Source of the DNA: Aminicella lysinilytica
GTDB lineage: Bacteria > Bacillota > Clostridia > Peptostreptococcales > Anaerovoracaceae
Direction of reading: 5' to 3'
Assembly (NCBI RefSeq): GCF_004362975.1
Contig: NZ_SNXO01000004.1
Location: forward strand, 1-64,000
Length of the DNA: 64,000 nt
Shown: positions 8,132 through 14,456 of the stretch, one piece after another
How the letters are laid out: every line of letters begins with the position of its first letter
Position numbering within the stretch: the stretch's first letter is position 1
Notes under the pieces: generated by a model
Seen by the model: the letters and a program-made list of their open reading frames with translations, nothing else
What the model was told of the DNA's origin: nothing
Databases searched by the model: none
Translations under genes and position numbers: made by a program

Positions 8132-8653
8132 CTAATACAGTTTTTCGTAATCTTCGCGAAGCATTGACATGATATTGGTATCATAGTACTTGCCCATTTT
8201 CTTACAGGCGCCTCTTGCCAAACCCTCATGCTGGAATCCCATGGATTCATAGAGGAATTGAGCCGGGTTTCCTGTGTAATAGTCAAAATATACTCTGTGG
8301 AAGGTGTCATTATGGAAAGCCCTGTCCAGCACCCACTTGAGAGCCTGCCTGCCGTAGCCTTTGTTGCGCTCGGCTGGATCACCGATGTATAATCTGTAGA
8401 CCTCTAGGGAGTCGAGCCTTCTGCTGATACCTGCAAGATATATGCGGCCCAGCATATTGCCCTCTTCATCTGTGATAGTATATTGCTCCTTCTCAGGATC
8501 CTCGTCGATGAGAATGAAATCCTTCACTACCTGATCGTATGTCTGGCCATCGGCAATACTGAAAAACTCAGTTACATCTCTAGTGCTTTCCCACTCATAA
8601 AACTGCTGACAGTCTGCCAGAACTGATGGTCTGACTTTGATATTATCGCTCAT
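8132..8653 (-). CDS. GNAT N-acetyltransferase, RimJ/RimL-like
   Basis: A 173-residue single-domain GNAT acetyltransferase. Acetyl-CoA loop residues are visible in RNKGYGRQAL (about 116-125), preceded by the VYRLYIGD beta strand and followed by the NPAQFLYESMGFQHEG motif B (about 148-163), which is typical of RimL/SpeG-like enzymes acting on protein N-termini or small amines. Substrate cannot be read from the sequence. Start MSDNIKV has an AGGAGGAA site. It is the second gene after the AlkD-like gene (17-bp gap) and ends against the convergent MFS gene. Confidence 0.8.
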   Translation of the reverse strand: MSDNIKVRPSVLADCQQFYEWESTRDVTEFFSIADGQTYDQVVKDFILIDEDPEKEQYTITDEEGNMLGRIYLAGISRRLDSLEVYRLYIGDPAERNKGYGRQALKWVLDRAFHNDTFHRVYFDYYTGNPAQFLYESMGFQHEGLARGACKKMGKYYDTNIMSMLREDYEKLY

Positions 8654-8670
8654 TTCTTCCTCCTGATTAT

Positions 8671-9369
8671 CTAACGTTTCATTGTACTGATCATCTCTTT
8701 GGTTTCCTTATCAACTCTCAGGGAATCTCTGATTTTCTGTAATGCCATATTATATGTTTCATCATCCAGATCGTTTGATTTCAGATACTTCATAGTCTCT
8801 TCCGGGGACTTGATAAAGCAGGTCGATACAGCCCAGGCTACGGCCATTTTTACATAATGATCGTCATTGTTTATATGGTCGAACCTGTAAAAGAGATCTT
8901 CAATATGCTCTTTATCAATATAATAATCCAAATACATGACGACTGCAACCCTGATCTCGAAAGGTTTCTCTGACTGCCAGTAACTCTCGAGGAAAGACCA
9001 GACACGAGCCTTGTTTTTCTTTGTTATCTTAAGCCCTGCGCAGAAACTGTCGCACAGAGACCAGTTGGTGACCTTGGGGATATGCTTTGCGACCTGCGCC
9101 AGCACAACTTCAACATCACCCTTCAGTTCGCCTATAATAAGCCCCTTCAGCATGGTCTCTTCGAAGTACTTCTCCTCTGCATTCTCCAGATATTCTATAG
9201 GATCGATTCCCATTCTGTGAACAGCTATGTCTTTAGCCACGCCACGTATGATTGGTATCCGGACCCCCAGCATATCGCCGCAGCCAGGGACCAGAGCTGA
9301 TGAAAAGTCCCGGTATTCAGGCTCCGCCAGGCTTATGAGTTTATTTCTTATTTCGATTTCTGCATTCAT
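8671..9369 (-). CDS. AlkD-like DNA alkylation repair glycosylase
   Basis: About 232 residues made of tandem HEAT-like helical repeats, as in AlkC/AlkD 3-methyladenine/7-methylguanine DNA glycosylases, which release positively charged alkylated bases without base flipping. Family hallmarks are VRIPIIRGVAK near residue 36, VTNWSLCDSFCAG (about 100-112) with the conserved Trp and Asp, and KPFEIRVAVVMYLDYY (about 135-150) with the Arg. I chose the ATG at 9369 because GGAG lies six bases before it; an in-frame ATG at 9411 would overlap the upstream anti-sigma gene by 23 bp. It follows that gene closely, so the sigma operon may read into it. Confidence 0.8.
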   Translation of the reverse strand: MNAEIEIRNKLISLAEPEYRDFSSALVPGCGDMLGVRIPIIRGVAKDIAVHRMGIDPIEYLENAEEKYFEETMLKGLIIGELKGDVEVVLAQVAKHIPKVTNWSLCDSFCAGLKITKKNKARVWSFLESYWQSEKPFEIRVAVVMYLDYYIDKEHIEDLFYRFDHINNDDHYVKMAVAWAVSTCFIKSPEETMKYLKSNDLDDETYNMALQKIRDSLRVDKETKEMISTMKR

Positions 9370-9388
9370 CTCTTTCTCCATTGCATAT

Positions 9389-10423
9389 CTACAAAGTCGA
9401 TAATTGTACATTGATCACGTTTATCATATTGATGTCGTTATCGTACTTTTCGATATATTCAAGGATAGCTTCTTTGGTTCCTCTTACACAGTAATTCTTG
9501 CATTTGATAACGCCAGACTTCTCTGCCGCCTTAATGTTATTATTTAGATCGTATTCCCCGCCAACGAATTGCTTGTTTCCGGAAAAAAGGCCCAGATCAG
9601 CCCATAGTTCCTTATTATCCCTTAAAGTCTTGAGATTACGTATGTATGCCTTATTCAGTTCAGCAGAAGTCATCTTATCCCGTTCCTTTCCACTGTACCA
9701 CTTTACTTTTGAAGCAGCTATGCCTCCCTGAAAATCACAGCTCGGCTGATAGACCTGATACCACTCTAAAGACAGGTCATTTGTTTCAGTTCTTTTCAAA
9801 CTGCTTGTATCACGCGGTTTTACTCCTGAAACTACCAGATCCACATAGGCAGATTCAGGAAGTTTCTTTATCTCATTTATGATATTTGCCTGTTCAGTTT
9901 TCGAGGCCATCCACGACATTCCCTTAGTGTAAAACATACCACCCTTGTTTGTCAGCAAATTATTAGTATCTTTGTCAATTGACACCTTACTTCGTTTAAT
10001 CTTCAGTATAACATTATACTCATCACCTGCGATTATTTTCTCACTAGTATTAAAAACATGTAACTTGATAGTGTAGTTTCCAAATCCCTCCTCAGCAACA
10101 GTAACTTTCTCATCCAGTTCTCTGAGAGGATAATTAGTCTCCAGCCAAGCATCATATACTTTTACCAATGTGCTGGATTTATTAGTGCCTCCGTCCTTGT
10201 TCAATTTGGCTGGATTTGTATTCATCAGGTTCATGACCGGACTTATGCATAAGAAAATCAGTAACAGAATAGCTACTACTATGATGACCGTTTTCAAGGC
10301 GATTTTCCTGATTCTCCTGTTGATTTTCTTTTCTATGAGTTTATCCAGGTCCACATCTGTTTCCAGTTTCAGATCGTCCAGCGCCAGATCGATCTCATCC
10401 TTCTTATGATCTTTCATCTTCAC
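9389..10423 (-). CDS. Anti-sigma factor with one membrane helix (Sigma-reg N/C type)
   Basis: A 344-residue protein. The acidic N-terminal cytoplasmic stretch (1-38, DEIDLALDDLKLETDVDLDKL) should bind the sigma factor; one strong membrane helix follows (about 43-63). The remaining 280 extracytoplasmic residues fit the sigma-factor-regulator N- and C-terminal domains found downstream of ECF sigma genes in Clostridia. Its start overlaps the sigma gene by 20 bp, implying translational coupling and 1:1 output. No zinc-binding HxxxCxxC motif is present, so it is not a ZAS-type anti-sigma factor. The signal sensed outside is unknown. Confidence 0.75.
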   Translation of the reverse strand: MKMKDHKKDEIDLALDDLKLETDVDLDKLIEKKINRRIRKIALKTVIIVVAILLLIFLCISPVMNLMNTNPAKLNKDGGTNKSSTLVKVYDAWLETNYPLRELDEKVTVAEEGFGNYTIKLHVFNTSEKIIAGDEYNVILKIKRSKVSIDKDTNNLLTNKGGMFYTKGMSWMASKTEQANIINEIKKLPESAYVDLVVSGVKPRDTSSLKRTETNDLSLEWYQVYQPSCDFQGGIAASKVKWYSGKERDKMTSAELNKAYIRNLKTLRDNKELWADLGLFSGNKQFVGGEYDLNNNIKAAEKSGVIKCKNYCVRGTKEAILEYIEKYDNDINMINVINVQLSTL

Positions 10424-10910
10424 CCTCCATCATCTTAATAAGCATTTTCTTCCCACGTGACCGTATCTGCCTGACATTAGCCGGGCTCATGCCCCGATCT
10501 TTTGCTATGGTCTCGTCACTGGTTCCTATATATGTGCTTTCTATCATTATATCTCTGTACTTCTCCGGCAACATAGCTATCATCTCGGCCAGACGATTTT
10601 TTTCTTCATTGTGTATATAATCGTCCAGTAAATCCTCACCGGACTCAATATGATGATCCTCTATGGGGTCATCTGCTATCTTGCTTTGCTTTTTCCTCTG
10701 ATTGTAGAAGTCATTGCGCATCACTCTGTTGGCCCAGTAAAGAAAACTTCCATTCTCCTCATATGATAACAGTGCCTTCAGAAAAGTACTTTGCACGAGA
10801 TCCATAGCGTCATCCCGATTCCGCGTATATGAGCAGGCGATGATCATAAGGGAATCAAAATATCGCTCATAAAACTGCTCTATGACCTTGCCGTCAGGTT
10901 CTCTTTTCAA
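10404..10910 (-). CDS. ECF RNA polymerase sigma factor
   Basis: A 168-residue group IV sigma factor. Region 2 (about 10-80) shows YFDSLMIIACSYTRNRDDAMDLVQ and FLYWANRVMRNDFYNQRKK. Region 4 (about 110-160) shows LPEKYRDIMIES and the helix-turn-helix GMSPANVRQIRSRGKKML. It directs polymerase to a stress regulon that probably includes its own operon. The linked membrane anti-sigma factor holds it in check. An inverted repeat TCTTGTCACA/TGTGGCGAGA lies about 20 bp before the start. Confidence 0.88.
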   Translation of the reverse strand: MKREPDGKVIEQFYERYFDSLMIIACSYTRNRDDAMDLVQSTFLKALLSYEENGSFLYWANRVMRNDFYNQRKKQSKIADDPIEDHHIESGEDLLDDYIHNEEKNRLAEMIAMLPEKYRDIMIESTYIGTSDETIAKDRGMSPANVRQIRSRGKKMLIKMMEGEDERS

Positions 10911-11006
10911 ATCGTCGCCCCCTCTCTATATACTAAACAATCTCGCCACAAATTTGTGACAAGATTGTTAGACTTTTCCGCAATATTATTATAACCGGCC
11001 AGACAT

Positions 11007-11468
11007 TTACATGCCTTCGATCTCACCTAACATTTTCTCAGGATCATCGGCAGCCTTGACCTTATCGTTGGCCTTGATGATAACTCCAGCTTCGTCGATG
11101 AGATATGTAGTGCGGACAACGCCCATGGATACTTTTCCATAGTTTTTCTTTTCCTTCCACACATCATACGTTTCTATGACCTTGCGTTCCGGATCCGCCA
11201 AAAGAGTGAAAACCAAGCCATATTTATCTGCAAATTTTTTATGAGATGCTACAGAATCCTTACTTACTCCCAGGATCACTGCTCCATTTTCCATGAACTG
11301 TGGATACCTGTCTGAAAAGCCGCAGGCCTGCTTGGTGCAACCCGGCGTATTGTCCTTGGGATAGAAATACAATATCACCTTCTTACCCCTGTAATCCTCC
11401 AGTTTATGTAGTTTCCCGTCTTGATCCGGTAATTCGAATGCCGGTGCTTTAGTGCCTATTTCCAACAT
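11007..11468 (-). CDS. bcp: Thiol peroxidase of the BCP/PrxQ family
   Basis: A 153-residue peroxiredoxin that reduces H2O2 and organic hydroperoxides with electrons from thioredoxin. The peroxidatic Cys44 lies in DNTPGCTKQACG and the resolving Cys49 is five residues later in the same helix, the atypical two-Cys arrangement of BCP/PrxQ. PDQDGKLHKLEDYRGKKVILYFYPKD is the standard family N-terminus and FTLLADPERKV a conserved mid-section. Full length. Start MLEIGTKAP is preceded by GAGGAGG. Monocistronic; in an anaerobe it serves oxygen tolerance. Confidence 0.92.
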   Translation of the reverse strand: MLEIGTKAPAFELPDQDGKLHKLEDYRGKKVILYFYPKDNTPGCTKQACGFSDRYPQFMENGAVILGVSKDSVASHKKFADKYGLVFTLLADPERKVIETYDVWKEKKNYGKVSMGVVRTTYLIDEAGVIIKANDKVKAADDPEKMLGEIEGM

Positions 11469-11552
11469 AATGTTGACCTCCTCAGCTAGTTGTGATTTAC
11501 TCCTTTTTACTGCACAAATTATACATCTACACCATTAGGGCCTTTAACAATA

Positions 11553-11774
11553 TTAATGGTTACGCATCCAAATATATACACTACCGGCAATCACTACTAT
11601 TACAAGCGCCCAAACACATATCTTCATTACCGTTTTCTGATCATGTTTCACTTCTTCTTTTGAAACGTGATTTGGGGTAACTTCGCCTCGTTCCAACTTT
11701 CTCTTGTATGCTGCTGCATCATCAGCTGCATAGTGCTTGAATGAAGCTTTCCATTTACCATCGTATCTGTCCAT
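11553..11774 (-). CDS. Small membrane protein (73 aa)
   Basis: A 73-residue protein with a charged, Lys/Glu-rich N-terminal half (YKRKLERGEVTPNHVSKEEV) and a single C-terminal membrane helix (about 49-68, ICVWALVIVVIAGSVYIWM). The N-terminus should stay inside. A strong AAGGAGGAAA site precedes the ATG. It lies 29 bp downstream of the 37-residue membrane peptide gene and was probably co-transcribed with it. No family recognised. Confidence 0.6.
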   Translation of the reverse strand: MDRYDGKWKASFKHYAADDAAAYKRKLERGEVTPNHVSKEEVKHDQKTVMKICVWALVIVVIAGSVYIWMRNH

Positions 11775-11803
11775 TCTGATTTCCTCCTTATTATTACTTT
11801 CTC

Positions 11804-11917
11804 TTAGTTACTTATGCTTTTCCTGTATTCCTTGACAATAAGTGTAGCAATTATCGACTCGCAGACCAGATCAAGTGCTACCAGCATGCCGATCCTGATT
11901 TTCGTATTCTTATCCAT
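11804..11917 (-). CDS. Very small membrane peptide (37 aa)
   Basis: Reads MDKNTKIRIGMLVALDLVCE, then a hydrophobic stretch to about residue 28, and ends in a basic tail (KEYRKSISN). GGAGA lies seven bases before the ATG, and the stop TAA is at 11804-11806. A positively charged start, one membrane helix and a basic tail fit a tiny inner-membrane peptide. The downstream 73-residue gene also codes for a single-helix membrane protein. Support is the RBS, the hydrophobic pattern and the tight spacing; no homologue recognised. Confidence 0.5.
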   Translation of the reverse strand: MDKNTKIRIGMLVALDLVCESIIATLIVKEYRKSISN

Positions 11918-12019
11918 CACAATTCTCCATTCTGCAGTTGCAACTAACTGCTACATAAATAGAATACTATAACTTAAATATACAACTCTTCAGCATAATG
12001 GTCAACACTTTCTCACCCA

Positions 12020-12056
12020 CGTCGTGGCTTCGACTCCCTTCCGTTGTCCTCCGCCA
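12020..12056 (+). pseudogene. Inverted partial copy of tRNA-Ser 3' end
   Basis: The plus strand reads a T-arm-like GGCTTCGACTCCC followed by GTCCTCCGCCA, matching the 3' end of the intact tRNA-Ser that lies on the opposite strand 40 bp away. No D-arm or anticodon arm is present, so it is a fragment. The last 11 bases are identical to the tRNA end; the T-arm part has diverged. Confidence 0.6.
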
Positions 12057-12106
12057 ATACGCAAAAAGACAGGTAAAACCTGTCTTTTTGCGTATTGGCG
12101 GAGGAC
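12046..12106 (-). terminator. 29-bp perfect palindrome containing the tRNA-Ser terminator
   Basis: Arms 12046-12074 and 12078-12106 are perfectly complementary around an AAA loop. The inner part (AAAAAGACAGG/CCTGTCTTTTT) is a normal terminator for the minus-strand tRNA. The outer part reaches 11 bases into the tRNA 3' end including CCA. Confidence 0.85.
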
Positions 12107-12183
12107 ATGGGACTCGAACCCACGAGGCTGTTACACCCTACTCGCTTTCCAGGCGAGCTCCTTAGCCACTCGGTCAATCCTCC
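12096..12183 (-). tRNA. tRNA-Ser (GGA anticodon)
   Basis: An 88-nt class II tRNA with CCA encoded. Acceptor GGAGGAT pairs with GTCCTCC, the anticodon loop is CTGGAAA with anticodon GGA, a long variable arm follows, and the T-loop is TTCGAGT. It decodes UCC/UCU. Confidence 0.95.
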
Positions 12184-12259
12184 ATGCGCCTTAACTAATT
12201 TACCATAATGGGAAGGGTTTTGCAAGGACTTTCCTTGCAAAACCCTCGATTTTCTTATA

Positions 12260-13738
12260 CTACTTAACTGAGTTTTCTACCGTTTCCTCCATTTGAGGTA
12301 TCTCGATGACTCCATTGTGACGAATCTCCTTCTTGTCCAGATCCTTCAGACCACGTGGAACACGCACACCTGTCTCTTTTGATACGGCATCTATATAACG
12401 GAAGCCGTCCGGTTCATCGTCGAGACCTATGGATTTGGCTACACTTTCAGCAAACTTGTAAGCGCTGGCCGTTGAAGCAATCAGCGTCGGCGTCTCGTCG
12501 CCGGTCTTTGCCCTGTAATCCTCATAGACCTTGTAAGCCACAGCCGTATGCGTGTCCATAAGATAACCGTTGTCCTTATACATGTCGCCAATGGCTTTGT
12601 TGGTCATTTCTACATCAGCAAAACCTCCGCAGAAATTCTTCATGCCAGCCCTGATTTTGTCACTGACATGATATTTTTTGTCAGATTCCAGTTTGCCCAT
12701 TAGATCCTTTATCTCGGCTCCATCGTCACCGCTGAGATGGAACAATAGTCTTTCCAGATTGCTGGAAATGAGAATGTCCATGGATGGCGAATTGGTCAGA
12801 TAAAAGTCACGGTTTATATCATAAACGCCCGTCTCGATGAAATCCGTCAGGACGCGGTTTTTGTTGGATGCGCAGATCAGCTTGGCAACAGGTATACCCA
12901 TCTGCTTAGCGTAATAAGCGGCCAGAATATTCCCGAAGTTGCCTGTCGGAACGACGATGTTGATTTTGTCGCCGTCTGCGATCACGCCTCTCTCGATGAG
13001 CTTGATGTAGCCGTAAACGTAGTAAGCCACCTGTGGCACAAGCCTGCCAATATTGATGGAATTAGCCGATGAGAGCTTGCAGCCCATACCAGCCAGTTTG
13101 TCGCGGAATGCTGCATCGTTGAATATCTTCTTGACACCAGTCTGGGCATCGTCGAAATTGCCTTCGATAGCGAATACATGAGTGTTCTCGCCTTCCTGAG
13201 TCACCATCTGGCGCTCCTGGACCTGGCTAACGCCCTGGTTAGGGAAGAACACGATTATCTCCGTGCCTGCCACATCGGCAAAGCCTTCAAGGGCTGCCTT
13301 CCCTGTGTCGCCGGAGGTTGCCGTCAGTATGCAGATCTTTTTGTCCTCATGTTCTTTCTTGGTGGCCGTCGTCAAAAGGTATGGCAGTATGGACAAAGCC
13401 ATGTCTTTAAATGCCGCGGTCTTGCCGTGATAAAGTTCCAGGAAGAATGCGTCGCCGGCTTTAGTCACAGGCACGATCTCCTTCTCTTCGAACTTGGCAT
13501 CGTAGGCGCCGTCTATGCAGTGATGCATTTCCTCTTCGCTGTAGTCATCGAAAAATGTCCCGATGATTTTATATGCGATTTCCTGATATGTCTTTCCCGT
13601 CATTTCCCCCGGCGCAAAAGGCAACTCAGGAACTTCCTTCGGAACATACAGTCCTTTATTTGGCGCGATTCCCTGTATGATTGCCTGAGCTCCTGTAAGC
13701 TCTTCTTTTCCGCCTCGCGTGCTGATATATTTCATCAT
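12260..13738 (-). CDS. thrC: Threonine synthase
   Basis: A 492-residue PLP enzyme that converts O-phosphohomoserine to threonine, last step of threonine biosynthesis. The N-terminal block MKYISTRGG is typical of the long (class I) bacterial form. The PLP lysine is Lys111 in HGKTAAFKDMAL; the phosphate-binding loop TATSGDTGKAAL lies near 142-153, and VVPTGNFGNILAAYYAK near 265-281. Full length. The start is backed by AGGAGA about ten bases upstream. No T-box leader is visible between it and the divergent tRNA-Glu, so regulation by tRNA-Thr is not evident. No other threonine-pathway gene is nearby. Confidence 0.93.
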   Translation of the reverse strand: MMKYISTRGGKEELTGAQAIIQGIAPNKGLYVPKEVPELPFAPGEMTGKTYQEIAYKIIGTFFDDYSEEEMHHCIDGAYDAKFEEKEIVPVTKAGDAFFLELYHGKTAAFKDMALSILPYLLTTATKKEHEDKKICILTATSGDTGKAALEGFADVAGTEIIVFFPNQGVSQVQERQMVTQEGENTHVFAIEGNFDDAQTGVKKIFNDAAFRDKLAGMGCKLSSANSINIGRLVPQVAYYVYGYIKLIERGVIADGDKINIVVPTGNFGNILAAYYAKQMGIPVAKLICASNKNRVLTDFIETGVYDINRDFYLTNSPSMDILISSNLERLLFHLSGDDGAEIKDLMGKLESDKKYHVSDKIRAGMKNFCGGFADVEMTNKAIGDMYKDNGYLMDTHTAVAYKVYEDYRAKTGDETPTLIASTASAYKFAESVAKSIGLDDEPDGFRYIDAVSKETGVRVPRGLKDLDKKEIRHNGVIEIPQMEETVENSVK

Positions 13739-13773
13739 TTAAAAAAATTCTCCTATCTTTTTAAAATTTGTAC

Positions 13774-13802
13774 TGGACAATAACTACTGAACAGTATATA
13801 AT
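13774..13802 (+). promoter_or_regulatory. Promoter of tRNA-Glu
   Basis: TGGACA (13774-13779), a 17-bp spacer, and consensus TATAAT (13797-13802), 44 bp before the tRNA. Confidence 0.75.
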
Positions 13803-13845
13803 AAGTTGCGTGAGTTTTCAAGAACCAGATACAAATAAATAATGT

Positions 13846-13920
13846 GTCGCCTTGGTCAAGTGGTCAAGACGTAGCCCTCTCACGGCTGAGTCAAGGGTTC
13901 GACTCCCTTAGGCGATACCA
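13846..13920 (+). tRNA. tRNA-Glu (CTC anticodon)
   Basis: A 75-nt tRNA with encoded CCA. Acceptor GTCGCCT pairs with AGGCGAT (one G-U), D-arm TTGGTCAAGTGGTCAAGAC, anticodon loop CTCTCAC (CTC), T-loop TTCGACT. It decodes GAG. Confidence 0.93.
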
Positions 13921-13960
13921 ATAATAATAGCGCAGTGCAAAAGCACTGCGCTATTATTAT
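13921..13960 (+). terminator. Terminator-like hairpin after tRNA-Glu
   Basis: ATAATAATAGCGCAGTGC (13921-13938) pairs perfectly with 13943-13960 around AAAA. It starts directly after the CCA, and the helix can be extended by GATACC/GGTATC into the tRNA 3' end. Confidence 0.7.
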
Positions 13961-13961
13961 C

Positions 13962-14111
13962 GGTATCGCATATAGACAAGGGAGTCGAACCCGAAAGGGC
14001 TGGGCTGTAAAGCGAGACAGCATTGCATGCTGTCGAGTAAGCCCAGGTCCAAGCCACCTGTACAAGGTGGCGCAGGGCGGCAGATTGCAACGCAATCTGT
14101 GTAACTTCCGC
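13962..14111. ncRNA. Structured intergenic sequence with inverted tRNA-Glu end and three hairpins
   Basis: GGTATCGC (13962-13969) and AAGGGAGTCGAACCC (13978-13992) are inverted copies of the tRNA-Glu acceptor/T-arm. Three strong hairpins follow. A: CTGGGCT 14000-14006 with AGCCCAG 14040-14046, enclosing GACAGCAT 14016-14023 / ATGCTGTC 14027-14034. B: GCCACCT/AGGTGGC at 14053-14071. C: GCGG 14077 / CCGC 14108, enclosing CAGATTGC/GCAATCTG 14081-14099. Both strands could fold. Whether it is transcribed, and from which strand, is unknown. It is not a recognisable tRNA, tmRNA or riboswitch. Confidence 0.45.
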
Positions 14112-14164
14112 AGGCGATGCATGAAATCAAGTGAGTCGCAGACCGTCTTTGTTTCCATTATTTA

Positions 14165-14317
14165 ATTGATCTTGATGCATATAGACGTAGAACTAATAGC
14201 AAAGCAATTAAAAAAAATTGTACTATCCCATCATGGCTAAATGAAGAAGCCACTGCCAGGGGAATCAATTTCTCCGCTGTCCTTCAGACCGCATTAAAAA
14301 AAGAACTTGGTATTTAA
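14165..14317 (+). pseudogene. hicB antitoxin remnant (C-terminal 50 residues)
   Basis: An open frame reads IDLDAYRRRTNSKAIKKNCT and then IPSWLNEEATARGINFSAVL to a TAA. This is the DLDAYRRKT...TIPxWLxxxAxxxGINFSxxLxxALxxxL pattern at the C-terminus of HicB antitoxins, including the DNA-binding half. No start codon or N-terminal half is present and no hicA is adjacent. It begins where the tRNA-Glu-linked structured region ends, which suggests loss of the rest by insertion or deletion. Confidence 0.75.
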
Positions 14318-14456
14318 ACCTATTTACCATCATATCCATCTGTATTATACTAAGCGTACAAAAAAAAGCAAAACATTAATTCAAATGTAACCAGCCTCGA
14401 CGCTGCGTTTCTTTAATGATGTCAGACTGTATCTACTATCAAAAGGGGAATGCAAT

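Noticed and set aside
12013-12240. A 75-codon minus-strand frame across tRNA-Ser
   Set aside because: It covers the tRNA and its palindrome and has no coding support.
13739-13845. T-box or other leader for thrC
   Set aside because: The 107-bp gap to tRNA-Glu is too short and shows no specifier loop or antiterminator.
14053-14071. Hairpin with loop TTGTACA on the minus strand, resembling a tRNA-Tyr anticodon arm
   Set aside because: Position 37 would be C, and no D-arm or proper acceptor can be assembled around it.
13880-14158. A 92-codon minus-strand frame over tRNA-Glu and its flank
   Set aside because: It reads through the tRNA and hairpin arms, has no RBS and gives a composition unlike any protein family.
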